The notes under the pieces are model-generated. The model ran no database searches. It was not told the origin of the DNA and worked only from the letters and a program-made list of their open reading frames with translations. From positions 97,147,451-97,211,450 of the forward strand of contig CM068825.1 of NCBI GenBank assembly GCA_028554795.2: 64,000 bases of DNA, written 5' to 3'. Of the stretch, positions 42,101-57,100 are shown one piece after another (within the stretch, counting starts at the first letter, position 1; every line of letters begins with the position of its first letter). This DNA comes from Sinohyriopsis cumingii (Eukaryota > Mollusca > Bivalvia > Unionida > Unionidae). The position numbers and the translations under genes were made by a program.

Positions 42101-45100
42101 AATTATGTCCTACTAAGTCACATTATCCTGACACCAGGCTGAACCAGTCCAAACACTAACTGCCTGATGCTGAGCACCAAGCGAGACAGCTGCTAGTACC
42201 ATTTTATAAGCCTCTGGTATGACTCAGCTAGGCTCAAACCCACAACCTCCTGCATCCAAGGTGGACACTCTAACCACTCAGGCCACCAGAGTAGTCTCCT
42301 CTGAATAATGCGGTGTAGCAATACAAAGTTGAATGCTAAACTGGTTGCAATCAACCATTTTTGGTAAGGTAAAGCTGTGGAAACCAAACTCATAAATGTA
42401 TGGTGGATAGAAACTATGTGCTATAACTCCCATTTTGATGTCATGGAACAATATAAACTGATTTCATTCAATGTATCATCCATAACACTAATTACCAAAT
42501 TTAGTTTAAATCCACAAAACTCTCTTTGGAAGGTTATGATGTAGAAACCAAGGTAAAAAAGGCTGGGCAAACAGCTGGCATAACTACTTTAACTGAAGTC
42601 ACTGAATGCTGAGATCAAACTCCTCCAAGGTACCAATTAATATATAATTAATATATTGTTGATAAAATTAATGTGTGTGGTTTGGGATTTTTAATGTAGA
42701 TTTAACAATTTTCAGTCAAACTGCTATTACGTCTGTAGTGTGGCAGTTTATAGTGATGTTATGCCACAGACGTGTAGCATCATGCCCACCCAGTCACATT
42801 ATCCTGACACCAGGCCTACCAGTCCTAACACTAACCTCTTAATGCTGAGTGCTAAACAAGGTTGCAGCTCGTACTATTTTTATAGTCTTAGGTATGACTC
42901 GAGTGGGATTCAAACCCACAACCTCCCGCATCAAAAGAGGATGCTCTAACCACTGAGGCCACTGGAATTGTTGATAAAATTATGGTGCAGAAACCAAAGT
43001 CACATCGATGGACAACTTTAAAATATCACTTCTATAATGGTGTTGTGATGCTGGAATATGAACTCATCAATATGAAGTTGTATGATAAATTTGGCTGACA
43101 TCTGACAAACTTTGAAAATATTATGCCATGGAAAGTCCAGTCAATTATGTAACTGAATGCCTGAAATTATACCCATGCACAGTCTCATCAATTTAAAGAT
43201 GAATACCCAATATGGCTAAAATCCAACCAGCACCACCAAAGTAATGATGCAGAAGTCTTGGTAAAGTTATGTCAAAGTCAAGTGAATGGCAAAAAAGAGG
43301 CATAATTCTTGTAAATAATGTCAGTAAAATGCTGGAAATCAAACTCAGTCAATGTCTCATCAATAGAAAACTAAAATAATTTGGAAAAGTTATGTTGCAG
43401 AAACCAACATCAGAAGGTCTGATAATCAGAGCAAATATTTACTCCACATGATGAAACAAAAGGTTGAAAATGTAACTCTACTGCAGTCCAATCAGTATAA
43501 AATTGCATGCTATATTTGTTTAAAATCCCATGTAAGTTATCTTATGCAAACCAAATTGTTGATGGACAGACATGATTACTGCAGGGCTCTGACAACTTCA
43601 TCAATCTGGGCCTTGAAAATTATCTTCGTCTCAAACAGTTTTCTACAAAATGAAAATTGTAACCAGTCCAAAGATTCTACAGTATATATTGCTTGTATAA
43701 TTTCATTTAAAAAAAAACTTTAATGTGCATACAAGTTTAGTTATAATTAGTTTCCTTGCTGAAGATTTTGGTTCACTAAAATTGTGATATTTACATATAA
43801 TTCAGATGTCATAGGCAGCTGTAATTCTTCTCTCCTTCTGCGTGTCTCCTCCTTCAAAGCTTCCTGCCTCTTTTGAATCTGGTCTTCTATAATCCGTCTC
43901 TAAAATAAATAGAGTATTTGATAAATACTTTTATAGAAAATGCAATAGGCCAGGAAAACATTTACCTTATTTAGCATCCATATTATCTTGAAAAACCTAC
44001 ATACCTTCCAGGTAAATTTAAAAAAAAATAAAAACGTAAATTTAGAAGGAACATAAAAGAATCACAAAAACTGATTTTATTTTAGGTAATTAATTATTTT
44101 TAAGGAATTCCACTCTTGTAACCTCAATCTTTATTGTGAAAATAATGTAATTATTATATTACAACACTGCATTTTACCAAGGTGTATTGTAGTGCTATAA
44201 ACTCTAAAATGACATGGCTGAAACCATTTCTCTTATTAAACAATGAAAAATACAAATTCTCTTATAATTTTAAGAACTCTTATATAATTTTAATAACTCT
44301 CACTGAAGTTTAATAATTCTTATACAATTTTAATAATTTTATAAAAATTTAATAATTCTTATACAATTTTAATAACTCTCATATAATTTTTTATAATTCT
44401 TATACAATTTTAATAACTCTCATACAATTTGAATAATTCTTTTACAATTTTAATAACTCTCATACAATTTTAATAATTCTTATCCAATTTCATAAAATGA
44501 AAATACAGTTCTTTGAAAGAAAGTGATAAAGTCAACAAAAATTTACAACCTGCCATAATTAGCCATGCAGGTTTTCTGTTGCAGAAACTAAGTAGAGCTC
44601 AATATCTATAATCCTTAAAAAGAAGTTCACTCACTAAAATACCATTTTCTTAATGTATTTAATAATAGGAGTCTATGACCTTCAAAATGTGCTGATTTAA
44701 TCAATTTTTTAATATTCATTCAAGTAGTATTTTCTCTCAATACTTTTCTTTGTTATAAACCTAAAAAGGCAATGGTTATTCAAGAGTAGTGCTAGAAATT
44801 GCACATCAACTCTATAATTGATTTTTGATTGCCTGGACTCTTAGCTATGTAAAATAATATATTTTCTATTTTAAAAAATGAAATATTCAAGCATTTCACA
44901 TGTGATCATCCTTAACTCATCAATAAAATTCAATTCATGAACTTGCACAATGATTTGTTGTTGTTGTTCTAGGGTTTAACGCCATTTTTCAGCACAAGAT
45001 AGGCTATACATGGCGGCCAGTATAACTGGTGGTGGAAGAACCCTGGAAAACCCAGGGAAGAACCACCGACCCACAAGAAGCTACCGGCAGCTTTCCCACG

Positions 45101-48100
45101 TACCAACTTTAGATGAGCCTTGGACTCGAACCCATGCAGACAGAGGTGAGATGGCAGTGATCGTAACGAAGAGCGCTTTAGACCACTCGGCCACTCGGGG
45201 CCCCAATGATTTGAAATTTTCCATTTATACTCTATCTAAAAAACTTGCACAATGATTTGAATTTTTCTCTTTATACTCTGTGTGAAAAACTGTACAAATT
45301 ATATGAAATATTACCTGCCCAGTTAAATTGTCAACTTATCCCTAGCTGCCAAACAAATGCAATTTCCATCTCTAATGTTTCTCATTTACCCCAGGCTGCC
45401 AAACTATAGATTTTTTTCTATCCTTAACATTCCAATGTTTTCTCAGTAAGTTTCTTTAGCTGTCAATTCCCCAAAATGCATCTACAAACAATCCCAAATC
45501 CTATCCCATGGTTTTTATGTTCTATCTTGAACAATTTTGGAGTAGTGTAACAAATTGGACGCAAAAACAGTAGGACAGCAAAATGATGTGTGTTTTTTAA
45601 AAGTATAAGGACAAGGTTTCTTTACTGTTCCAATATAGCATTATTAAACTAGACTGATAGGTTTAAATGAAACCTACAGAAACAATGTCCTAAATCCTGA
45701 GGTGAACAGTATTAATTATGTTAAAACAAGTTTCTATTTTTATCTGAATTAAGAAGCCCTTTCTAAAGGATTTAACATTCCTTTGATCTTCTGATGCTTC
45801 CCTAAGAAGCCTGGCAACATCCAATATTTGCAATGTGTAGTTTTAATATTTGTCAAACAAATTAAAAAGAGGAACTCTGTATACTCATGTTCAAAGAGAG
45901 ATAATTCCAAAATTTATGGAATTAATGAGATTATCAAAGATGGTGAACTACAACACATCTGTTGCTTGAAAACAAAGACTTACCCATACAAATAGGGTGA
46001 CCAGGTTACTAAATAAACTCCTGTTTGATTTGAAATACCAACAAGTTGACTGTTCTAGACACCCTTGAAAACAATGAGGTTAGAACTTATAAATCAATGA
46101 AATGTATAAGTCTTGTGCATTTTTTTATCCTTAATGCCTTTTCTTTATTTAAATCAGTTGGTGGTACAAACAAAAGGGAGATTGTATAAGTACTAGAGTG
46201 GGATAATTTCTGTCAATTCATTGCTCAATACAAAAAGGAGTGATTACACTGTTTTTCAATTTAGTTAGCATCTTTGCACTTTGGTGGGCTCTAAACACAT
46301 CAAATATTGCCACTGCTTGCTGATTGCACTGCACAAGGGGCAGATGGTCATGTGTTTTGTTCACATAAGGAATGATGACATTATCCACATAATGTATCAT
46401 GGATTCTTCATTTCTCCAGTGTGAGTCTGTTTGAGTCACATCCCAGTGGTCAGGAAAAACTACACCCTTAGGCATGCATTTGTCAGTCTTCCCTGCATAA
46501 ATGACTTGTGGGGGCAGGAGAGTTCCAGATTTTGCTACTGCGCGTAAAATCATAATTTGCCTCTTGTCATCAAGCACAGAAACTGACACTTGCTTAGATC
46601 CATGGGTTTTCATCGTCCAGTTGACACGTGGCACCAGTTGCCACCCGGTCTGATTCCAATTTATTATAAGACAGTCTGGAATATTGTGCTGTTTCACTAC
46701 AGTGTTAACTTTCTCCAAGAACATTTTCTTAATGTCTTCAAAATCATGGGGCAGCTGTTTTAAGCTTTTTGTTCCTTTCTGCTTAACAAATCCCATATGC
46801 GAAGTAGCAACCTTGCCCAATGCTGGGTGATGGTGATGTGTCCAACGCAACATGCCAGCTGGCTGCAAGCATGCTTGGTGATCACAGCCTCTGCCCCAGC
46901 CATTACAATCCTAATATTGATCACTCCTTCATTAATTCTAACTTTCTTGATCCAATCTTGTATCTCCCCATTAAGCATGCTACCAAGTATCAAAGGATTG
47001 CCCCAGGGTGATTTGGGTAAATTAGAAAGTTTTTGCTCATCTTGCTTTTTTAACTTTATGTATTGGTCCCACATACTCTGGACAGTGGTCTCACTGATCG
47101 TACAACTCAGATCACTACTGAATTTGCCGGCTGCCTTTATCGATGGAGTATCTGGCTATCTTTGCTGGGATTTCCTCATTCTAACTGTTATACTCTCCTT
47201 GCTTTCTTTTCCAGGACAGTGACGGAAGCAGTGATTCTACTGCATCATTAGCTGCCTGGTAAGCAAGCACCTGCACCGTGTTATGAAGTCCAGGAACTGA
47301 GGGGGGTCTAAGTTGAATTTTACCATTCTTAAACCACTGTGTTAATGCCATGACTGTCAGAAAGTAATTAATGGTACAACTTGATGGACAGTGGTTTAAA
47401 TAAGAGATCATTCATATGTACTTTAATAACCAACTGGTTTAGTATTGTTGCCTGTGTCGGCTTCCTTTGATGTTGAGCACTCAAATGAAAACATGGCAAA
47501 AGTGATTAATCTTGGCAGGTGTTTTATTTGTGCTCATAAAGATGGAAGTATTGTTTTAGTGTTGTTGGCTGCGTTGGCTTCGAATGATGTTATTCACTTG
47601 GTCGAAAACATGGTGTGAGTATTGAACTTGCCAGGTTTTTAATTTGTGCTTGTACAGGTGGTAGCATTGCTTTAAACATTTAAGTGACCGTCATTTGCGT
47701 CAGCATTGTTTTATATATTTTTATTTTGGGTATCTGTGGAGGTTAAACCATGAAATTAAATACCTACTAATATGCAAACTTTGACAGGCAAAACCACAAA
47801 TTTAAGTAACCAAAAAAAGATACATAAGTATGTGCTTTACAGTACTAAAACAACAGCTATTTCCATGGCAAATTTCCAAAAGTTTATATTACAGATAATT
47901 ATATGACCAATGAACCCTGTCCCAATCCCCACCCCCATGGGTCATGATCTGAAATCCAACATTTGCATGGTTATCTCATGCTTGCTCAAATATTATTTAA
48001 AAATGTCACTGTAACTGCAATATTTGCATATTTTACCTTGGGTCCACCAAGGAACCTGAGGTGAAAGGTGCAACACTATATTGCCCACACAAACAATTAT

Positions 48101-51100
48101 GACATAGACAACCAATGTACAAAGTTCAGTGAATTTTCAACCAGTGGTTTAGGAGTAGATTTATAGGCAGACAGACAGACAGTATTGCAATATACATCTC
48201 CTCCAAAGGATTAGTGATACTTAATGCAAGAACTATACACAGTAGAAACATATCTACCCATTACAAAACATCAATCTTCAATCTCAAATTTGCCTGTTTT
48301 ATACACTTTACCTCTTTTTTGCTCAATCACATGATCAAATAATTTTTTAACTCATGTTTAGACAATCCAAAGAAACAAACTTGAAAGGTTTATCACTAAC
48401 ACTGAGAAATGTCAGAGCTGGGGATCATACCTATTAATAATTATTAAAAAGCAAGTTTGTAATATTCAGTGTTTTCATTTGCAGCCAGCTTAAAAATCTT
48501 CAACTTTAATAAATTGTAACATGGTAACTGTCTACATTAACACCATAGCATTTTTTTGGTATAATGCTGCAATGACCTAGTCTTGTACTTCTGAATTTGG
48601 GCCTGCGACTTCAAAATACTGACAAGGATGTTGCAAAAACGAAAGAAAAATAGGATTTAACATCAGAGAAAATCTATACTTATTACATAATCCATCCAAA
48701 ATTGTTGTCAAGTTAGCTATGTCACACATTCTTTCAGGATAAAATTGAGGATCAACAGAATTTGAAGCTCCATCATCTAAACAATGATCATCAAATTTTA
48801 AAATTACCCAAAATAACCATCATACTTAATCCTGCATTGCTTGTCACATTGTGCTGAATAACATCAATGAAGAACAAAAAGTCAAGGCCTGCCTGATTGC
48901 TGCACCATTTGTGACCTTGACAATAAGGTCAAAGGTGTGAGTGAGTGCATCACTGAATGACTTGTCTTTGCTGCATAATAAGATAAACAAAGCTTTGAAA
49001 GAATCCTTACAAGGATTTATACAAATATAGGCAAACAAAAGAGACACATGAATGAGAGGCTAATTGCAATGGTAGCTGAACAAGAAATACAGGTTTGTAT
49101 GATGCTTGAAGGTTATTCCGTTTTCTGTAACTATGGCAAAATTGGACTGCATATCAGCAATATTTAAACAAACTTCTAAGGTGTCCATGCCGGAATGCAT
49201 TGTATGAAATCTGATCAAATTCTCATTGTTGACAAGCAGTTTCAACACTGGGTTTGGGGTGGGGGGGGGGGAATGTAATGGTGACTATACTTGATAGAAG
49301 GTTGGCATCAACTGCCACAAACAGAAGACATTCATGTCAGGATGCTTGTTTCAATTCTATTCAGCAGTTTGAAAAGATTTAAAACTTTTCCACTGTAGTG
49401 ACAACAGTCATATTTGATGGTAGACTGGCATCATTTACATAAAACTTAAAAGCCTTTATGCTAAGTGTTTTGGCTCAAATTTAGTCAAATTCTATTTGGT
49501 TCTGTTTGAAATACTGTAACGGTTTTCCTATTTTCAGAAACACGGCTATATCTGAGGAAAGGTTTAAGAGCAGATCAACAAAACACTGGTTACATAGCAC
49601 TGAGTATAATAAGAGAATACAAAGCAAAGATTAACGCAAAAGAGGGCAAAATCATTAAAATACAAAGTTAAATTTTGTACATATACCACATTCTTTAAAA
49701 ACAGTCAAAGCCTTTGTCACTAAACTCATCAATCACATGCTAAGACAAAAAGGTTGCCTTTGTTATTCACCTTCTATGACATGCAGGAGAGTACATTAGG
49801 CCAATTCTACACATCATCACAGACCTTCATGCCAAGATGCTTTTTGTCAAATTTGGTCAAATTCTCTCTTCCAGTTTCTGAGCAGTAGCAGATTTTTTCA
49901 TTCTAAAAATTGGCAGCAACATTTGATGGTAGACTGACATCGACAGCATCAACCTGAAAGTCATTCATGCAATGATAGTAACTGCAAAATTTATTCAAAT
50001 TTTGTTCAGTGCTTTTGAAGAAGGCATTTAAAGATGTTTCTATTTTCAGAAGTCACTGTGGATCAGTGGTTAGGGTATGGAACTTGTGACCATCATGTTT
50101 GATTTCTACCATATGATCAGTCTAGATTGGTTACAATGGTGTGTCCTTGGGTGAGGTACTTTACTTGCCACAACATGACTCTTCAAAGAGTTACTGTGTC
50201 ATAAAGCACCAACAATGGACATGATTGGCATAATATCACTCAACCCGGCTTTAAAAAATAATAACAGTTAATAATATTGTTCAGCAGGCTTATGAAGAAG
50301 TGTTTTAAGAACAAAAACTACGTAAACTATATTCAAAATTTCACATAAAGTTGATTTTACCTATTTCAATGTAGTCTAATAAATAATTATTTCCAATAAT
50401 AGGCATACTAAATGTGCAAAATCTCTAGCTCATAATAAACATTATCAAAGTGTTGATAATATTAACCTTTCTTTTGTTGATGTTATTAATGTTATGGGTC
50501 AAAAGCCATTTTTCAGCACATGATAGGCTATATATGGCGACCACTATATTTGGTGCAGGAAGAACCCAGGATGTACCAATAACCTACAGGAAGCTAATGG
50601 CAAGCTTTCTCTTACCCATATTAGCTGAGACTCAAACCCACAGGGAGAGATGTAAGATGTCAGTGATCTGTAAGGCAAGCACCTTAGGCCACTCAGCCAC
50701 CAGGGCCCCTAAACCTATTTACCAAGTTTTATTGAAATTAGATATAAAATACAGTGTCTAGCTCAAAAGAGGTCACAAGTTCAAAGCCATCTCATCTAAT
50801 ATCTTGATGATTTAAGCCCCTTTACTAAGTTTGATCAACAATCAGATCAGATACAGTCCATAGAGTGGTATCAATCTAAGACAATCACACGCATGATCAC
50901 CTGATTAACATGCATTCCTCCTGCTCATTATCAAGCATGTACAAGATATTCATTACATAAACCTATATCCTATATTCCATACTTAATAAAAAGCCAAAAT
51001 GGTAACAAGATCAAGCATCACGTGCAAAATGAACCCATTATTACTGTATTGTGTTGTACTGTATTGTATTGTATTGTATTGTATTGTATTACATTATATT

Positions 51101-54100
51101 ATCATATTCATCTGAGATCATGACGATATAAACCCATATTCCAAATCGATCAAAACTGAATCAGAAATATGGATTGCAGAGTGTAAACAACCTCAGCTGA
51201 TTACATGCAAGATTACCCCCATCAATACTTGTGGATCTCACTCACTATCAAATATGTCCATGATCTTGATGAAATGAGCTCATATTCAAGTTTTATTAAA
51301 ACTAGATCATAAATATGGCATATGAGGTGGTAACAATTGATTGTTGACAAACAACACAATGCATAGGAACCATACCATAAGCACAATAAGCATTATAGCC
51401 AAGTGAGCAAAGATCCAGCAATTCTTGGTCAAATTCTCTTCAACAGTGCTAGAAGTTATGTAAAGACCTTTCTATTTTTTTAAAGTTCTGATTTGGTGCT
51501 TTACATCACAGCAACACAAGTAGGTTATTTAGTGCCAATGCAATTGGAGTAAAGTGCCTTTCCAAAGGACACACCACAGTTGCTAACACAGGATGGCATG
51601 ATGGTGGTATTCAAACCTGCACCCTTCAAATCACTGGGCCAGCACAACTCCCACTTTAGTTTTAGTAACAGTGACCATATTTTATCATGGCTCAGCATCA
51701 TCTGTATGCAACCTGAAAGACTGTCATACCAAGAGACTCTCTGCTAAATTTGATTGAAATTCAGTACAATTTGAGAAAAAGTTTAAAATAATTATATGCT
51801 AAAGGATCACAGACAACACACGTATGCAGGATCATACCTTATAATCACACCATGTGGCCATGTCAGCCAGTGAAAAGCAATGGATACAGACAATGGACAT
51901 TGTATGCAGGATCATACCGTATAATCACACCATGTGGCCATGTCAGCCAGTGAAAAACAATGGGCACGGACAACAGACATTGTATGCAGGATCATACCTT
52001 ATAATCACACCATGTGGCCACGTCAGCGAGTGAAAAACAATGGGCACAGACAACGGACATTGTATGCAGGATCATACCTTATAATCACACCATGTGGCCA
52101 TGTCAGCCAGAAAAACAATGGGCACAACAGAGACAACAGATATTGTATGCAGCATCATACCTTGTGATCACACCATATGGCCATGTCTGCCAGAAAAACA
52201 ATGGGCACAACAGAGACAACAGACATTGTATGCAAGATCATACCTTATGATCACACTGTATGGCCATGTCTGCCAGAAAAACAATGGGCACAACAGAGAC
52301 AACAGATATTGTATGCAAGATCATACCTTATGATCACACTGAATGGCCAGGTGAGCCAACGAAAAACAATATGCAAGTTAGTGTGGTGCAGAATTTGATT
52401 CACATGTATAAACAGAATATAACAAAGTTTAGGAAACCTATACAAATGAAAATGCCACCAAAAACCATAATGAAACTGCTGATAATGCTACTGCAACCAA
52501 AAGCATAAAAATGACAACTTTTCCACTAAATGTGTGGCTTACATTTAACTAAACATTGTTTAATCTATTTATGGAAAAAAAATTCATCTGTTGAACAATG
52601 AGGGTGGTGTGGTTAATGATGTTGCTGGACAGTAGTTTTAGCATGTTTGCTTTGCACCACTGCAGTCCTTGGCTTAGTTTTCAGATCTGGTACATGCTGA
52701 GTCCTGTTGTCTCCCATGGTTGGAGCTTTCAATGGAGTTCACCAGTTTCTTCCACTATGCACATGCATCAGAGCCATAACAAAATATAAGGATTTAATAA
52801 AGTTTTCTTACAATTATAAGATTTAATAAAGTTTTCTTACAATAAGATTTAATAAAGTTTTCTTACAATTAACAACAACATACTTCCTTCTCTTGCTTCC
52901 TGCGAAGGAGTTCCACCTTTTTCATATCCAGTCTCACTTGCTCCTCCTCCTGCTTCTTCTTGTTTGACATCATTTCCTCATAGAAAGACTTGGCTGGGGG
53001 CTTGTTATGTGTAAACAAGAAGTTTTGAACATGATGGCATAGCTCCAAGATCATCTCCTAATTAAAACAGTAGTAGTAAATCAATTCTATTGTGTCAAGA
53101 ATTTTCAGTCCTGTAGCATGAGACAGATGCCAAGTATAACATTTGCAATAAACAAACTGACTTTTTCTTTTTAACAAACAAAACAAATTGGCATTTCTTA
53201 AGGATACAAAAAAGGCCATATATATTTAAAAATGAAAGTATATCCAATTCAATTACTTTATGCTAAATTACACCCCACCTCACCTAATTTTTTAATGATT
53301 TTCACAATATACTGAAATTTTAAACCGTACACATTTTTCAGATTTTCAACCATCTTCTTCCATTTAATCAAATGCTGAACACAGGAATCCAACTATCTTA
53401 TGGCTTTCTGTAGATGAATAAATTTCACTGCTGAAATCATAGTTTTAAAGAATAAATCATGATGGGCCAGCATGCTGGTATTTTTTGAGCTACATGTGTG
53501 CATATTGCAAGCAGCTTTCATTAAGAAGTCATGAAATTCATCAACAAGATGTGAAATCCCATAGAGACACAGCTACATAATTTTATACAGTTCCTCAGCT
53601 ATCAAGGTTACAAGAACCTGCTTTTGTGAAGATTAACAACTCATCAAAAAAGGGCTGTTAAACTGGAAAGACAACAATTTTTTCTAGTTAAATGTTTCTT
53701 CAATAATACTTACCTGATCATAATACAGTGTGACCCCACTATAGCATGCTACATTATAACATAAATTCAAATATGATTGTGGTGTGGCTCCCAAAATATC
53801 ATATACATTTATTTTTCTTGTACACAAAAAAATATACTTTGCTTCTTAAACGTATGAAAAATAACAATTAAAAAGTTTGTGATCATTTTAGGGAAGAGGT
53901 CGTATATGAATTCTAATATAAGGTGAAAGCGGTGTTGCTCCTGACTTTTCATATACATCTATTTTTCTCATACATGAATGGATATTTTTTTATCTTAAAA
54001 GTACAAAAAATAATATGTTAAAAGTTTATTTAGGGACTAGAACATGCTTATTTTGTTGTGAAAGTTTCCTTTTTGCAGGAAAAAAGTTTTTGCTTACCAT

Positions 54101-57100
54101 CACTACCAACAGCGACAAAATGTAAATTAAATTTCCAATCTAGGGAAACCATATATATCTGGCCATCAAGTTAACTGAAGGTGGGACATCTCACAAAGAT
54201 GTTTGTTAAACTTTTTAATTGATTCACATTTTCATTTCCCTATGAACAGCCTCATCCACTGAGTAGCCCTGGGAAGATGACAACTGTCTCCAGCTGACCA
54301 ATTCTGAAGCTAATTTAAGTTCATGTACATGCAGCATGTAAGAAACTACACAACCATCTGCTACTGGCAACAATGAATACTATAGTTAACTGTTTAGTGA
54401 CACATGCTTGTTGACAACTGGATACTGATCCAACATGGATTTTTATTGTATGTTTTGTTTGTGTTTTAAAACAAGATGTGATTGAAACATGAATTTTATA
54501 ACATGTGATATATGCCTGAATTCATGGATTTTAAATACACAGGTACTGTACTTACTGCATTATGGATTGTACTACACAAATATAAGTTGTCAATATACTT
54601 GTGTGTTTCACAAAAGTTTTGTCATCATTTAATGAAAAGCACATGTTTTTATTACCTCACACCCTAGTATAAATGTCAAAATATGTATAATGTAGTAGGA
54701 AATGTCAGAGAAAACTCAGACTAACAGTCCTTGACATGCAAATTTACCTTACAGAAAAACCATGAATAAAATCCTCACTTGATCCAGACCACATTAGCAA
54801 TACTGAATCTCTGGGATTTACATGATCTGCTCCAAGAGAACCTGAGATCATTCAATCATTTTGATTTTAAAAAATTAATTATGACAGAATAAGTAAAAGT
54901 TGACTGGTTATAACTAAAACTTTACTAACCACTGGGCTATAAAAATTAAGAGTACTACCAGCCCAACAGGAAATTTACGAGCCTCAGGCTGGGAGATGAC
55001 ATATTTCTGATATATAGTATAATCGAACCTGTCCACGGAGCTTGATTGCTTCAGTAACAAGTTCTGTTTTCAGCGCTGCAACATCTCTATTGGACAACCC
55101 TCTCGGATTCTCTAGGGAAATCTCTGGTGGTCTGTGATAAAAGAATTACAATGATTCTGGCAAAATTATTTTTTGTGCTTTACAGTGTAGCAGCTTTTAA
55201 AAGTTTTTAACACCAAATCATTACTGTAAAATCTGTACAATAAATGTACATGCTTTTTTAAATTAGTGCTTATTTTTGTAATATATGCTTATCAACAGTG
55301 ATATACATTTTATATAACTATACAATTATATGTGAAGTTTTGAAACTCACTTTCATCCACTGTAAAAACATCCTGAAATCAGATGCTTAATACAAGATAG
55401 TGAAAAAGAAAAGACCAAATTAGAATAAGTTATAAAAGTTGCAGTAACCAATGAATATGAACTAAAATAATCATCATTTTGAATAGCAAATTGTTTTATA
55501 CCTTGTGTTTCTTTTATTTTTGGACATATGCACTTATCCAGATTTTACAGTATGTTGAAAACATGAATGATGCCAGCACCTGAAAACTAGAATATAATGA
55601 ATGACACATATTATATGCCTGTTATGTATTTAATATTTTTCTAGTAAGGTTAAGATGATTCTCATGATTACTGAACAGCATGTCTCAATGAAAGGGACCT
55701 TGTGTCAAAATATGAACAAAACCTACCAGGCATTTTCTTCTTTCATTCAGTGACCTTGACCTTTATGTCTTTGCCCCTGCAATAATTTGGCTTCTTCCTT
55801 ACCATAAATGCAAGCCACCCACCAAGTCTGGTCAAGGTATGTGATGAAGAAGTAACGTTACTTTGCTGAAACTATGTTTCTTCCTTTAGTCAGTGATCTG
55901 TGACCTTTTGATCCCCAAATCAATGAGATTCTTCCATAACCCATGTGCTAGTCATGGTCGATGGTGGGTAATTAAAGTCATCATGCAGAAACCAGAATTC
56001 TTCTTTCAGTCACAGTCACCTTGATCTTGAACATATTGTCCCTAAAACTGAGAGTGTTCTTTCTTATCCAAAGTGCAAGCCAGTTTCAGGAATGTATAAA
56101 GTGGAGAACTGAAATTATTGTGCAAAAACAAACTTTCTTCTTTCAATGTGACCTTGGTTTTTCACCTTCTTACCTTCCAAATCGATATGCTTCTTCCTTA
56201 CCCCAAGTGCAGCCTTTCAAGTTTGGTCCAGGCATAGAACCAATGTTATTGTGCAGAAAACCACTTTTCTTCTTTCAACCAGTGACTTTTGACAACTGTA
56301 CCCCAGAATCAATAAGATACTTTCTTACTCAGAGTGCAAGCCATCCACAATGTCTGATAACAGCAGATGGTGGGGAACTCAAGACCATGTGCAGAAACCA
56401 TTTTTCTTCTTTCAGTTACAATGACCCTGATCTTGAAATTTTCTACCCCAATACTGATACAATAGATGGTGTAGAACTCAAATTATTATGCAGAAACAAT
56501 TAATCTCTTTTCAGTCAGTGACCTTGATATTTGACCGAAAATTGTGATCATGAAATCGATACATTTCTTCCTTACCCCAAGTGACAGATAACTTTTACTA
56601 TGTGGAAATGAAATTGGTAATAGACAGATGATTTCAAAACATACCATGATCTCTGCCTTATGTCATGCACATAAAATGAAACATACTCATTGTAGCATGA
56701 AAATTTGGTAACTGTGACCTCCTTTTGTCTGCGATGAGCTGCACCTGTCATGATAAACAGACAGGTCAATATTCATGATTGTATATAGAACATGAGAAAA
56801 ACTTAGCTATATACAAACATGTAACAATGACACCTACGAAAACAAATAAGAAACTGTCAGAAAAAGTAATACCTCGGTACTGCCTATACTTTGCAGGTGA
56901 GACAAAACTACATCATCTGCCCATTATACAAGCACTATTCCATGTAAACTGAACCTCTGACATTGTTTTATAATTCATTATGGATTTTACTGGACCACAA
57001 GCTACAATGTACACAAAGTCTGAGAACAGTAAAACATATATATAAAAAACTGAAAAATTGTAACGGACACTTGACAAACATTAGTTATAAAAAAGGTGTG

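Noticed and set aside
46797-47222. Open plus frame of 141 codons
   Set aside because: Antisense shadow of the pogo-like transposase pseudogene on the minus strand.
51934-52508. Series of overlapping plus frames with repeated residues (for example MAMSASEKQWA)
   Set aside because: They follow the 80/83-bp tandem repeat, and shift frame with each 80-bp unit.
56021-56503. Open plus frame of 160 codons
   Set aside because: Lies within a diverged ~130-bp tandem repeat; no conserved protein and no splice context.
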